This document shows, one piece after another, positions 1 through 12,590 of a stretch of DNA of 64,000 nt (positions are counted from its first letter, which is position 1; each line of letters opens with the position of its first letter). The DNA is from Lottia gigantea. Lineage: Eukaryota; Mollusca; Gastropoda; Lottiidae. The translations under genes were made by a program, and so were the position numbers. Location: the NCBI RefSeq assembly GCF_000327385.1, contig NW_008709781.1, positions 1,613,282-1,677,281 on the forward strand, given 5' to 3'. The notes beneath the pieces were generated by a model. It was given only the letters and a program-made list of their open reading frames with translations. It had not been told where the DNA came from and ran no database searches.

Positions 1-212
1 GAAAATAATGTATATGTTTGAAGTGTGTATCAAATTTTGATGAATTTTTGTGTAAAGTTTGTCTCAAGATAACCCATTATTATTCTGACTTACTTGATTT
101 TTGGAATATCTCCATATTTTCATGTTATTTTTTATATTGAAAACAGCAAACTTTAGTTCTGTAACCCGAATTTCAGTAAATGGTTGACGATAGTTGATTT
201 CTGTGAGTTTCT

Positions 213-420
213 ATAGCACAGTCAGTTAGAGCATTATTAGCTCTTTACATGACGTCATTTGCTTGGTTTTGGGTTCCGATCTGGATCGATTTGTGAAGCC
301 GATGACCTTGAATAAGTCATCTTCACTCATAATTCCAGTCAACGTATTGTAAATGGGTGTGGATAATCTGAGAAAGATCAATGCCAAGAGGTTTGGCTAA
401 GGATCAGTAGGTAGAAAGGA
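213..420 (+). mobile_element. Possible degraded tRNA-derived SINE
   Basis: The left end resembles a tRNA-like head. A box-A-like stretch (AGCACAGTCAGTTAGAGCA, about 216-234) is followed about 50 bases later by a box-B-like stretch (GGGTTCCGATC, about 269-279). No clear tail or target duplication was found, so this is tentative. It could be chance in AT-rich DNA. Confidence 0.3.
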
Positions 421-2497
421 TCCTTAACTGTGAACCTAAGTTGTTATCCTTGAAAAATATAGTTGTTTGTTTTTGTTTCTTTCATTCTTTCTGTGGATTC
501 ACTTTTAAGATATGACAAAGTTTTCTTTTCTTTTGAGTTCAGCTGTACCTTGATCTCATGACATAACTTCGATTAAAACCACCCTCCACCACCAACATTG
601 TGATTATGATCATATCTATAGAGGTATAAAATATATTTGATCTTTTATTGAATGGAGCAGTTCCAATAACGCCTGTTTATCAAGTTATTGTATTAGTTTT
701 TGTTGGAAAATTAAACTTAACTTTCCAGAATATATTCAAGGTTTAACTGTTTGATCTACTTTCATTAAGTTAAAGGAGTCCTGGTGAAACAAAGTAGATT
801 TTGAAGAGATTTTTTTCGTGGTTAAACTACACATCAGTTCAGTGAACACAGATTTGATTACCTGCTGAGTTTTTACCCTGATAATTGAATTTCTAAGTGG
901 AAATTCTGTTCTCTAACTTGTTTAACTGTTAACATTAAGAGTAGAATCCTGTTTTGTGGTATTACTTTCGCTCTGCCTTGTCAAAATTGGGAGTTTGCAC
1001 TCAAGGGTTACTTACTGCATTTTGAAATATTTATATTATTGTCTTAAAGCACTGTAAAAGTTTAAGTTAAAAGTGTTAGAATTGAAAATGTGATGTTCTA
1101 GAAAATATTTAAAATCAGTCTCTTTTTGAAAAAGAAGTTGATAAATCAAAGTTTAGCCATTGTTGTTATGCTATGACAAAGTCTCTTTGTTATCATCAAA
1201 TATCAAAGGATATTCTGATGCTCACTTTGTCAGCTGATTTATTTCATACAAATATAACTACCTTAAAATGAAATAAATATGAAGGTTTGAATTGTCAAAT
1301 CTGAGTTCAGTTTTTAAATGGAAAGAAAAAATGGCTTTTCCCTCAGGTTTTAACATTTATCTCTGCAAAACTGCTCTTGATAGTTATAGAATTGAAATTC
1401 AATTGTACCATTTTTGTCCCCAACAGCATTTATCAATGTATGACACATTTGAACTGTATTATTCGCAGATATTCTCCCTTCTCAGGCCATAGCAGATAAT
1501 TTAACAGGAAATTACTTGAAAATGATAATTGGATAATTTTAAGATTTAAATGTAACTACTTAAGGCTTAGACTAGAGGCACTCGTAAAATCAGATTTAGA
1601 AACTGTCAATATTCCAAGAAAACTCATTTAGCTTCCAGTGCTAGTGTAACTGTATGGTATCTAAGTTTAATTAAACATGAACTGTGTATTGTTCAAGAAA
1701 AAATGTCAGATTGCCCCTTGAGCTAGTAGAACTCCTCAATTCCCATTGATTAAATTCGTGACATAATCTTAGTGAGAGAGAATTTAATGGCTTCATCTGC
1801 CCAACAATCTCAATTGATTTCTAATAAAGAGACTTTTTATGATGCGGAAATTGTCTTAAATGTGTGATGTAATGTGACAAGCGTGAGGGATTTTAGAGGT
1901 CTTCTTACGCGTGTTTTTATTGGAACTGTCATTTTGTTGTCTTTGATAAAGCTATCAGGTGGATTTGATTCTTTTCAAATATCGGTGTATACCACTTTAG
2001 ATATCGGTAATCAATACTCAATTGAGATTTCTTGCTACTTATTTTCTAACAGTGTTTTAAAACACGTATTTCTTACAGGTAAGCTTTATTACAAGTTTAT
2101 TTATTTTATCTTGACAAATTTGATTTCTTTTCAGAGTTTTCTTTGTTTTGAAGCTTTTAAACATTTATTGAGATCATTCTTTCAGATAACAATGATTATT
2201 GGCATAGTTTGTGCATACTTTTAGCAAATATTTAGCAGAGTACGGTAAATTTTGTAATCAATTCTGTTGTAACTATGATGTTTCTGCACTTTCGACAATT
2301 CCTATAAGATATTTTGTGAAATTAAAATTGTTAACATAATTTTCAGCATAAAGATTTCATCAATAACCTTTTGAAATCAGATATTTGACAATTTAATAGT
2401 GAGCAATAATGACAGTAGAAAATGTATAAGATGAATATGAATTTTATGATTACTTTAATATTTCTATCTAATATTTTCTATAGAACCGGCTGTTTTT

Positions 2498-3140
2498 ATA
2501 CGCCCACATGGAAATGTGGACGTATATTGCCGTAGCCCCTGTCCGTTGGTCCGTCAACATTTCTTGTGAACACAATAGAGACTGCAGTTTTCAACTGATT
2601 TTAATAAATGGTGTGATCATTTATATTGATGAGATCTTGGTCAATTTCCAATTTGACGATCTTTCGATGAACGGTTTTTGAGTTATTGCCCTTGACTTAA
2701 TAAAAACGCATCAAAATTTGTTTGTGAACACAATAGAGAATACAGTTTTCAACTGATTTTAATGAAATTTGGTGTGATCATTTATATTGATGAGATCTTG
2801 GACAAGTTCGAATTTCATATTTCAATGAACGGTCTTTGAGTTATTGCCCTTGACTTAGGAAAAATGCTTCAAATTTATTTGTGAACACATAAGAGATTAC
2901 AGTTTTCAATTGATTTTAATGAAACATGGTGTGATTATGTATATTGATGTGTTATTTTGATGTATTTGGGTTATTGATATTGATTTTTAAAAATTTGGTG
3001 GTATTTCTCAGCATAAATAACTGGCAGTAAATATATATATCAATGAATTCAAACTATTAATATTTCTTTAATATGAGAAAATTTGTACTTTTAGTCACTA
3101 AAGCCTTTTTATCATTTCTGACAGCTGCCAGTGGGCGTAT
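2498..3140 (+). mobile_element. Non-autonomous DNA element with internal 157-bp tandem units
   Basis: The ends are a perfect 10-base inverted repeat: ATACGCCCAC at 2498-2507 and GTGGGCGTAT at 3131-3140. Just inside the left end is a short hairpin (CCACAT/ATGTGG), and just outside the right end a palindrome-like CTTGCCTGGCAAG. The interior is two full units and one partial unit of about 157 bases, starting with TTGTGAA at 2564, 2722 and 2879. Each full unit ends near GAGTTATTGCCCTTGACTTA. No coding capacity is seen. A diverged relative of the same unit lies at about 39215-39400, and a piece of the left end at about 37635-37700. Confidence 0.65.
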
Positions 3141-3802
3141 GTTACCTTGCCTGGCAAGCTATCTTTAATATTTTTCATATTAAATTATTTTGTAAAGATT
3201 TTTGTATGAAATGGCATGTAGGGAATGAAGAATTTAAATAATGAGTAAGCTTACTGGTATAATAAAGGCAAAGGTGTTATCAATTATAAGATTTATAACT
3301 TTTAGTTTTAATGGATTTGCAAGTACCACAGAGATCTGACTGAAAATTGAAATTGTGCATATTGATGCAATGTGTTCTTGATACACATTAAAAAATTAAA
3401 AATCTTTTAAATTCCTTTAACAGAAATGTATGAATAGGTCCTTATAGAGCTAGCAGATGAAATGAACCAAAAGAACAGTTTTCAGTTCCATCTGAACGTA
3501 ACTTCCTGTAGGCCTTTAAAACTTTATTATTCTTCCATAAAAAAACTGAAAAAATAATAAACAGAGTTTGGGCTAGTTTAATGCATGTTTTAAATGTATT
3601 TAGAGGTTGTCATGGTGACGATAATAAAAAAATTTAGTTTTGTGCTAATGGTAATAAAGTGTTGGAAATTCAGCCATATCCCATTAGTTGTGTGTAAGAT
3701 GATGATTGGTTTCTGTGTGAGATGAGAGTTTTTAGGAGGTGTAGCAGACGGTACGAAGAAATTTATTACTATCTTCTTGTCATCAGTAGTGAAGTAAGAC
3801 CT

Positions 3803-4585
3803 GAAATATTCTGCTTCGTTCATTCTAGAAAACTCAGTGTCTGCTGTTTATAGGGAAACTATTGAAACAGTAAAAAAACTGAAATATTCTGCTGTGTTTC
3901 TTTCCTTTCATTCTTTAAAACTTAGTGTCTACTGTTGATAAGGAAACTATTAAAACAGTTAAAAATCCTGAAATATTCTGCTGTGTTTCTTTTCTTTCAT
4001 TCTTTAAAACTTAGTGTCTACTGTTGATAAGGAAACTATTAAAACAGTTAAAAATCCTGAAATATTCTGCTGTGTTTCTTTTCTTTCATTCTTTAAAACT
4101 TAGTGTCTACTGTTGATAAGGAAACTATTAAAACAGTTAAAAATCCTGAAATATTCTGCTGTGTTTCTTTTCTTTCATTCTTTAAAACTTAATGTCTACT
4201 GTTGATAAGGAAACTATTAAAACAGTTAAAAATCCTGAAATATTCTGCTGTGTTTCTTTTCTTTCATTCTTTATAACTTAGTGTCTACTGTTGATAAGGA
4301 AACTATTAAAACAGTTAAAAATCCTGAAATATTCTGCTGTGTTTCTTTTCTTTCATTCTTTAAAACTTAGTGTCTACTGTTGATAAGGAAACTATTAAAA
4401 CAGTTAAAAATCCTGAAATATTCTGCTGTGTTTCTTTTCTTTCATTCTTTAAAACTTAATGTCTACTGTTGATAAGGAAACTATTAAAACAGTTAAAAAT
4501 CCTGAAATGTTCTGCTGTGTTTCTTTCCTTTAAGTTTTTAAAACTCAGTGTTTGCTGTTTTTAAAGAAACTATTGAAACAGTTGT
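3803..4585. repeat. 89-bp minisatellite, about nine units
   Basis: The phrase GAAATATTCTGCT recurs at 3803, 3881, 3970, 4059, 4148, 4237, 4326 and 4415, with a variant at 4504. From 3881 the period is exactly 89 bases. The units from 3970 to 4503 differ from each other by only one or a few bases, while the first, second and last units are more diverged, as expected for an array growing from its centre by unequal exchange. No open frame runs through it. Confidence 0.95.
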
Positions 4586-6483
4586 ATAACATACGGTAAG
4601 TGGAAATAAATTCTCTGATTTCAGGTGCGTTGAGGTTTTCTATTGTTTGAATTATGTTGCAGCATTTGTAGTTTCTTGCTTTACTGGATTTATACTATGA
4701 CTTTCATTGAGATTTAACATTTGTTCTGAATTTGAATTTATGAATTAATGTCTTAAAAAGCTCAAAGAAGCATATATCAATATAAGTTGAATGTGCTGTC
4801 TGGTAGGTGTCTTAAGTTTCTGGTTTCTTTCTCTTCAAGACAAGAAAAAATCTCTCCTTAAACTGATAGTTTTACTGATAATTCTCCTAAGAACAAGATT
4901 TAAGCTTATAGCTTAGTAAATGTTAAGTTATAAATTGCTAAAAAATGTATATTCAATGCTTGTGGATGGAACATGGTTCTCTATGTTAGCTAAGATTCCC
5001 TGTTAAGACAGTAATTTTCCCCTAGAGATGGTAATGTCTGTATCTTTCACTAGGTTCTTTATCACAGCCCTGATTGATGTGACAAGTTAGAAATGAGAAG
5101 ACTGAAGAGACTATCTGTTTTCAAAGACATTTTGATCTATGATCAAGAACTGTTGTGGTTTTCTTCATTAGAATTTAAGAAAATCTAAACCATTATTTTG
5201 ATTTTTGTGAAATTTTTACTCTGTTTTTTATATCTAATACAATTTTATTAAATTATACCTTTCCATGGATAAGTTTACAATTGATGAAGCTTTATTGTTA
5301 CAGTGATAATTTGAAGAAGAATTTGTACTTCTACATTCTACATGCTCTGTAATTTGTAAACACTACTGTCTGCAGATCTACAATTTTCAACAGATTTAAA
5401 TTGACTTTGGTATGCACAGAATAAATTTTAATCCTTTTATGTAATAAATAAACAGTTTTTTCCCTACTCTCTGTTAAGTAGAAATAAATGTAGTTCTATA
5501 GGAATATTCAAGTTTTACCAATTTATTGGTGAAGAATTATGTATTCAACCCAGCGTAAGTTGACTAGTAATCGCTTTTTACAAAGTGGTAACCCTGAAGT
5601 ATTTGGTAACATCTTTGTGGATGATAATTTCCTACACAATTACAGTAGAGTTAAATCTGTGCTAATATTTGTATATAATTGTATACTGTAACCAGACTGT
5701 AAAATTAGGCATACTAATTGCATCATGTAAACAATACAGCTGGCAATCTTCCAAGATGTAAGCCACTGATGAAAGGAACTGGAATAAAACCTAAATTGCA
5801 GAATGATGTTTTAGAAGAAAATCAATTGAAACTTATTTATTCAATGTAGAATGGCAAGGTTTGATTTTTTTGATGAAATTAAGTTTATTGAACCTGCAGT
5901 TATTGTTTTCATACACGAAACCAACTGAGATATTCTATATTGATATAAAGCTATATTACTCTTTACTTTGATATCAGATTGAAAAAACTGATAAAAACTG
6001 TACAAAGAATGTCAAACAACCTAGATTCATGGCCATGGAAACAAATCTTATTTCTAGCCATTGAAACCAGCATATTTCATCCGGTTGTCTGAATTTGTCA
6101 ACTGTACATGCTATTTTGATGTTATTTTTCATATGAAAAGACATCAAGGTCTTCTTTCTTCAACCCTCAGTTTCTCAATTAAGTAAACAAATTGAAATCA
6201 GGTTAACAATTAAACTAAATGTTTCCTGACTATCAGAGGTGATTATTCTGACATTGGCTGAGATAATACTTTTAAATATTTCAATCATGTGACATCAACT
6301 GCCACAACTGAGAATACAGCAATTTAGACATGACATATTTATATAAATACAGCCTGTGTTATAACTTGTATCTATTTCGTTAATTGAGCAGATTTTCAAA
6401 CCAAGAATAGGATCAACAAGGTTTTAATCTGTCAGTTTTAATATCTACTCTTCTATGTATTATTTAGGTTAGAATTAGAAGAG

Positions 6484-6773
6484 TTAAAGAGATTGTAAAG
6501 AGGTTTTTTATGTCTTTCGGGAACACTGATGGCATCGATTTCCACCATTACAATTTTAATTCAGATGTCTGTAGTTTCTGCAAAGCAACTAAAACCAAAC
6601 GTTTTATGATGTCACGTATAAATATGATATAATAAGATTTTCTGATAGTGACGTATAAAAAGTTGAGTATAATAGAAGATGTCTTGACTGTTGATTGGAA
6701 AGGTGCAAATGGATGCTACCCGTGTCTTTGATACATACCGGTATAAAAAAAATTCTTTACAATCTCTTTAAAA
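6484..6773. mobile_element. MITE, family B (TTAAAGAGATTGTAAAG ends)
   Basis: The element is bounded by a perfect 17-base inverted repeat, TTAAAGAGATTGTAAAG at 6484-6500 and its complement at 6756-6772. Weaker inverted similarity extends to about 70 bases, including a block like GGGAACACTGATGGCATC on one arm. No coding capacity. Related copies are at about 8025-8175, 21609-21828, 32255-32400 and 38321-38409. The ends with TA suggest a Tc1/mariner-like origin, but that is inference. Confidence 0.75.
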
Positions 6774-8024
6774 CGATATCCAGACAAGAAGATTAATGTT
6801 TCTATCAAACCAAGGAGGAATGAGGCTATGTAACTCACATTGTTTTGTCATCCCATTATATAAGCTTACACCAAATTACAATCTAGACAAATCAGATACA
6901 CTCCTTGTCCCAATTTAACTATTCTCCTCCAATTTCATTCTTCAGTATTAATCAGACTGGACTGTAATCAGCGTGGAGATTGTCTGCTGCTGATATTTGG
7001 AAATGTCAGTAAAATTACCTTATATTGACCAGAATCTGAATTAACTCTTTGATTTGTTTAAAGCTGTGAATATTGGAAGATGAATAGATAACAAGACTTG
7101 AGTTTTCTACTGTCAGTCTGAGTAGTTTCTTGCCCTAGTCTGAGAGAAGATATTTTTCATAGAGTTGTCAGTCATCGGAATAATGATCTATTATTTATAA
7201 CTAATAGTTAAAATGTCTTTTGAAAAATCTAGACTGTTTAATAAGACATGTAATTGAGATGGAGCCATTTTGACTTCTTTGTCAACTTGATTTGAGCCTG
7301 AGTGACATGTAATTTTCAAGATAGTTTAAAACAGTTTAATGAAGATGATCAGAAATATATTGTATCCTTTTCATTTTCAAATTGATATTTGTATCATGTT
7401 TGAGGAAAAACATCAATTATCCCAAAGGATACAATTTCATTTTAGATCCCTTCCCAGATAGTTTTCATTTACTAATGGATTGTTATGCAATGCAAATCAA
7501 ACTTTTAATTGATTATCCTAAAATGAAAATAATGCTAATCAAATTTTTCAATCTAAAGAGATGTCATCGTGGAATATTTCTTATTAAATGTATTTGCAAA
7601 CTTAATCCTTTAAAATATTAGGTGTTGTTCCTCAAACAAGACTTGAATATAATCTGATAAACATCATAAAATTATAGTAATTTAGAAGTCTTTGAAATGT
7701 TGTTCCTCTGGGTCCTGTAAAGTTTCTATGTTTGTTATTGAATGATCAATATAAAGAATATATTTACCACCAGTTATCCACAAATTAGAATTAATGTGAA
7801 AATAACTGGAGTGTGTGTCAAACAGAAAGATCAGCTTATTTTCTCCTTATACTCATCAATAATTACTCGAGAAGATGTGGATATTTCAGGGAAAATGTAA
7901 ACGATTTTTATGTTGGTTCAGTAATCAGGCATTAGTCTTTTAGAAATCATTATTCTTGTGTAAGTCAGCATAAACTATGGTTGTGATTTACGTCTAAAAT
8001 ATTATATCAAAAGATGTTAAATGG

Positions 8025-8175
8025 TTGTAAAGTTTTTCTAAAAAAATTTATGTATATCAGGTACACTTCATTTTTCTAATTTTTAATTTCCAATTTTTTG
8101 CAATTCCACTAAAACTTAGTGTTTGTCACTAATTGCAAAGTCCTTATTTGATATATAAAGTATGTTTTAAAAAAA
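8025..8175 (+). mobile_element. MITE family B fragment
   Basis: The left end (TTGTAAAGTTTTTCT) and an internal block (CAATTCCACTAAAACTTAGT) match the family B copy at 21609-21828. The right terminal repeat could not be placed, so this copy is partial or decayed. Confidence 0.5.
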
Positions 8176-8489
8176 CAGGGACCAAATAGTTTAGAATTAA
8201 GTTGTGAAAAATATTTCTAGAGCTTAAAGGCATATCAGAATTCTCTGTAAAGTGTATTAAAATCGCTAACTATGTGAAGAGATCTCTTGTTTATTTAGTT
8301 ATTAGATTGTTGTTCTTGACTTGGCAAGTAAAATGAGTCTAAATTGCATATTTCCTGTAAAATTATATTAGAATTGAAATTGTTGGGAATATATGAATAA
8401 TAACCAGCTACTTGCAGCTTTATTGCTTTTTAGGCCATTCTCTTGAGACTTCTATTTTTCTTTTAGCACAGATATTTCTCTCATTTCAG

Positions 8490-10182
8490 TGACTCAAGTG
8501 CTGAAAATATCCGTTGTCAGAAATGTCTACAAAAAGGTCATTGGACATTTGCTTGTACTGGGAAGAGAAAATATGTTCATCGTGAATCAAGATCTACAGA
8601 AATGATAAAACGTCAGAAAAAAGAAGAAGAGAAAAAGAAATTGGAGCTCTTGTAAGTTTTGTTTCAGAGATCAAAATGTATAAAAATATTATTTGATGGA
8701 TCAACAAGTTGCATGTCATGGTCATTGGCAATCAATTTTAATTTTTACTCTTGTCATATATAAACTTTTATCAATTCATCAAATGTCTTATTATAATGAA
8801 AAGATGATAGACTATTCCACAGTGCTCAGTATAAATTTTCACTTTAAATTCTTATCAATAGAATTCTTTCTTTATTCACAAGAAGTTTTCAAATTATATT
8901 TGTTAAAATTTCTCTTTCTTTAAATCAATTTGTCTGGGTTGATAAGACAGAAACCATTGAATAATGAATAATGATCAGAAATTTGAGATAAATTGGGATT
9001 GTTAATTTGCTAGAAATTCAAGGGAAAATGAGTAGGTCCAAGTCATTCTCAAAAGGTGAGATATCTCATGAAAGAATATAAAAGAGGTTTTTACCACTTG
9101 TCCAGCTAACAAGGTTCATTCAACATGACCTTCAATATCAAATATTAGACATATGATGTTGAGGAAAATGAGAAGAATTCAGATGAAGTGAAGTGATTAG
9201 TAGCCTACTAATTGAATCAAGTCAATGTCTATGAAATGAAGAGTAATAATCTCTACTTATATTCCTGTCACATAGTCTATAGTAATGGACGACTATCTCA
9301 AGATATCTAACTTTTTTCCTTTTCAGAGTCAAAACATCCAGTATTCAGGACAAAAAGAAAAAAGCTAAAACGTAAGAAAATTACAATTGTTTTGTTACAC
9401 CTGAATACAATTTTGTGCTGTTTTAAGCCACAATGTAAAATTCGATTGAGTTTACAAACTGCTATTCAAAGAATCCAATTAAATCATTGAATCGCATGAT
9501 GCATGAAAAAAGCCCAATGGTATAAGACAAAGTTCATTATAGCTTGACATTGTGAAGATTGGTAAATGAATAAATTAGCAGAACCTGTGAGGACAGGTCA
9601 TGATTCAAATGGCTTTTACAACTTTAAAATACAACACAATGTGATCCTCAAAGACATACCCTCTATATATAAACTAAATCATCTAGGACTACATGTTTAT
9701 CTATTCAGTTTAATTAGTTACCTACTTGAACGAATGGCGCATAGACCTATAACTTTCATCAATGCCAGCTCTTTATATTATGTGTAGGGAGCCGCGGTGG
9801 CTCAGTGAGTTAGACGTTTGCTCGCTAACCTGAAGGTCCAAGGTTCAATCCAGGCATATGTCGAGATAATACCTTCGGATTTTTCAATCCGGTCTCCCCC
9901 TGTCAGTGATGCAGGTACAAGGGGCTGATATGGAAAAAGCGTCTAGTAGGACGTAAAACTCCATTTCATTTTATATTATGTGTAGAAAAATTCTTAACAT
10001 ATTGCAGGTCTGATGGTGAAAGTTCCACCGATACAGATTCTAGTTCCTCTAGTGATAGTGATAGTTCCTCCAGTTCTGGTGATTCTGATAGTGACAGTAC
10101 ATCAACTGATAGTTCTTCTGACAGTTCTTCAGATTCATCATCATCATCATCTTCGTCATCTTCAGAGGAGGAGCAATCGTGA
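8490..10182 (+). CDS. ZCCHC10: ZCCHC10, zinc knuckle CCHC protein (3' three exons)
   Basis: Three coding exons are seen: 8490-8651, 9327-9371 and 10008-10182 (stop TGA 10180-10182), all with AG acceptors, GT donors and matching phases. The first opens with a zinc knuckle, CQKCLQKGHWTFAC (CX2CX4HX4C), followed by GKRKYVHR and a Lys/Glu-rich charged stretch. The last exon encodes a long Ser/Asp-rich acidic tail ending in SSEEEQS. This order (one CCHC knuckle followed by a basic linker and a Ser-rich tail) is that of ZCCHC10, a small nuclear protein of poorly known function. The N-terminal exon(s), with the start codon, were not found and probably lie before the window. A SINE sits in the second intron, ending 37 bases before exon 3. 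The match is strong in the knuckle and only compositional in the tail. Confidence 0.85.
9788..9970 (+). mobile_element. Full-length tRNA-derived SINE with 15-bp target duplication
   Basis: The head is tRNA-like: box A around GTGGCTCAGTGAGTTAGACG and box B GGTTCAATCC, with a B-box spacing typical of a tRNA promoter. The body contains GATAATACCTTCGGAT, and the tail ends GGACGTAAAACTCC plus CATTTCATTT. It is flanked by a perfect 15-base direct repeat, TTATATTATGTGTAG at 9773-9787 and 9971-9985. Pieces of the same 3' part lie at 40300-40367 (complement), about 47846-47890 and about 49036-49105. The body block is shared with the sequence at 23630-23828. Confidence 0.9.
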
Positions 10183-11540
10183 TAGAAGATACATTTACTG
10201 TGATACAATGGAAATTGGGGGACATCATCTCAGCTTTCAGTCAAACGCAAATTTGCATTTCTTTATTTTGAATGTCATGAATAGGATGTGTATAAGTGAG
10301 AATATGCTACAGTATAGTACTTTTCTTAGATTCAACTGAACAAAAGAGTCAACATGCAGGACAAGCAATGTTTTGGTAGAATTTTTTTGTCATCCTACTT
10401 CAGTTTATGGCAATGAGCTAGCTATTCCATGTATTCAAAGTATTTGAATTGACCGCCAGACTTCATTTATAAGTAAATTCTGGTTTAAAGAATAATCATG
10501 CACAAGCATTGATGATTTCAAATTTCAAATGGAAATTTTACATTTGAAATCACTCAATGGGATATTATTTTTCTAAATAATTTCTTTATCAACTGATAGA
10601 GCTCAATTTCTGCTACCTGTAGCATATTTCATCTGCAATTAAGAAATAATCTGACTTATATTCCATTGTTTAAGATTCATAGTGGTAGAAATGAGCTTCA
10701 TCAGTTGGCAGAGCAGATATTTGATTATATCCCTTTGATTGATGCTTCATCCATTATGAGTTGTTAAAATTATCAAAAATTCTGTTAAAGCCCATGAAAG
10801 AGATTGTTTATATTGATATGTAATGATTGTATATAATTTTAACAATTTGATGTATAAAGGCAATTTTATCAGAATCATTTCTTTAAGGTTTTCATGTATA
10901 ACAGGGTTACCAAGGCTGATGCTATATCTTCTGCTACTAACTGCATGTTGTCCATGGCCTCTTTATTTATCAAGTTCTTAAACACTGTTTTCAATTACTA
11001 TTTAGTGTTCTCAAAACTAAAGTGGATTGTAGGTGGTCTAGATGATCACAAATAACTCCTCAATTTTACTAACAATACTGTCTACATAATCCTAACTTTG
11101 ATCATATACCAAGGGAGGAAACTCCATATTAGCTACCAGTATTCATTCACCATGAACAGAAATTTTCAAGGGCCTTTTGATTCAATCAGAACACACTTTG
11201 TATGATACATAATTTTATTTACAAGCAAACCATTCAATATCTTGTATAAAAGAATAATTATATATATTTTCCATCCATTCCATTCATTTAGTCTTCTAAA
11301 TACACAACATACAACAAGGGAAACAGAATGAATTCAGTCTGCAACTTATGATATTCATCTCAAATTACACATAATTATCTATATCCAAATTCCAAGCCCC
11401 CTTCCGTCACTCAATTTATCAGAACTGGCTATGTTTTAGTTATTCAGTGATAGTGATAAAATCTCCAGTAAGTAAACTAGGATATGATTAGTCTACCTCA
11501 TAAAACAAAATATTGTAAAACACTCGCCAAGTGATCTTAT
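10183..11540. other. ZCCHC10 3' UTR and intergenic DNA
   Basis: Beyond the ZCCHC10 stop, the sequence is AT-rich, with no exon-like open frame on either strand. It runs up to the 8-base target duplication (11533-11540) of the hAT-type element. I see nothing further to annotate. Confidence 0.6.
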
Positions 11541-12590
11541 CAGTGCTGGATATCGTCAATTATGCCACGATAAGATTAGTATCACGATACGATACATATG
11601 ATAATTTTTATCTTCAAAGTTTCTATTTAATATTAATTTATAACTTTATAACTGTGATATTTGATGGTGTTGGAACGGTTAGTGAATTTTGCGAACCGGG
11701 TTATCGTCGGCAATAACCGTTTGTTATCCAGTTGATCCCGGTTAATTACTAAAGATTATAAAAGGAGTCAAAAACTGCTATTGCGGCGGCAACTCACTGG
11801 TAACTAAATTAGAGAAAGTTTAAATGAGTACCCAGGATGCTAGCCCCGCGAATTGTCGGTACAAATCAACATATACCAAACAACCCATTGAAGCGTCTGC
11901 TTCAATGTAAGATTACGAGAGGGCCTGACAGAGTTTAGACGGACTGGCACCATTGTCACTCATTGCTACAGTCTCTAACAGCTCAAAGGTTTTTATACCA
12001 ATTGTGGGGTCAGTGTAACGGAGTGTATCTCATTGAAATATTTAAATTTTATTGAAATACAAGATTTAACGAACCGTGGCACTTGCCGAACGTCTGATAG
12101 TGATTACAGTGCTTATTTATTTAACCTAATTAACATAATGGTGCACACGGCGACTGTCGACAAACTAAGACCATCCTGACGCAATTATCCAGAACAAGTA
12201 ATTAGTTGAACTTAAATCAAAAATGAGGCTTATTAATCTTGACCACAATTCTTGCAACTCTTAGAATTTTGATAATTGATACCCTATCTTGATTTATTAA
12301 TCACCATTATTTAATCAATAAAGATGTTTATTTATTAAAGAAAACAGCTTAAAGACTCATACAGTGACGAATTTTCTGTCAAAATTGCTCTATATTTACT
12401 TCTTATAAAAGTGATAGTTAACCGATTATCTCAAATCAGACCCGGTTACCCGTGAAATAGTTAACCGTTTCAACACTAATATTTGATAATATAGTTGATA
12501 GAAGTGGTTAGCGACAATGCGATATGATATGTGTATCGTAGCATGTCATATAGCGATACCGTGATTGACCGATATATCGTGCCAGCACTA
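11541..12590. mobile_element. Outer hAT-type non-autonomous element with 8-bp target duplication
   Basis: The ends are CAGTGCTGG at 11541 and CCAGCACTA ending at 12590, and the flanks are a perfect 8-base duplication GATCTTAT (11533-11540 and 12591-12598). An 8-base duplication with CAGTG-like ends is the hallmark of the hAT superfamily. Both arms are rich in GATA/TATC-type sequence. Without the inner insertion it would be about 230 bases, so it has no room for a transposase. Confidence 0.85.
11665..12478. mobile_element. Inner hAT-type element inserted in the outer one
   Basis: It begins TGGTGTTGGAACGGTTA and ends TAACCGTTTCAACACTA, with inverted similarity reaching about 50 bases. It is flanked by the 8-base duplication ATATTTGA (11657-11664 and 12479-12486). 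The 814-base interior has no transposase-like frame. Its insertion postdates the outer element. Confidence 0.8.

Larger units (their letters stand above)
1..8489. other. Gene-poor flank or intron upstream of the ZCCHC10 exons
   Basis: No exon with splice signals and a recognisable protein is visible here. Open frames are short and AT-biased. The ZCCHC10 exon that follows opens with a splice acceptor in mid-codon, so the N-terminal exon(s) must lie upstream; I did not find them here, so most of this stretch is probably intron. It contains a possible degraded SINE, a 10-base-TIR element with internal tandem units, a minisatellite and two MITE copies, listed separately. Between them (about 430-2490, 4590-6480, 6780-8020) I see nothing I can support. 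Confidence 0.5.

Noticed and set aside
1292-2224. Two open frames of 66 and 116 codons on the + strand
   Set aside because: They have A/T-rich codon use, no splice partners, no recognisable motif and low complexity hydrophobic translations typical of AT-rich noncoding DNA.
10013-10339. A 108-codon + strand frame and an 80-codon - strand frame
   Set aside because: They are shadow frames of the ZCCHC10 Ser/Asp-rich exon, explained by its repetitive codons.
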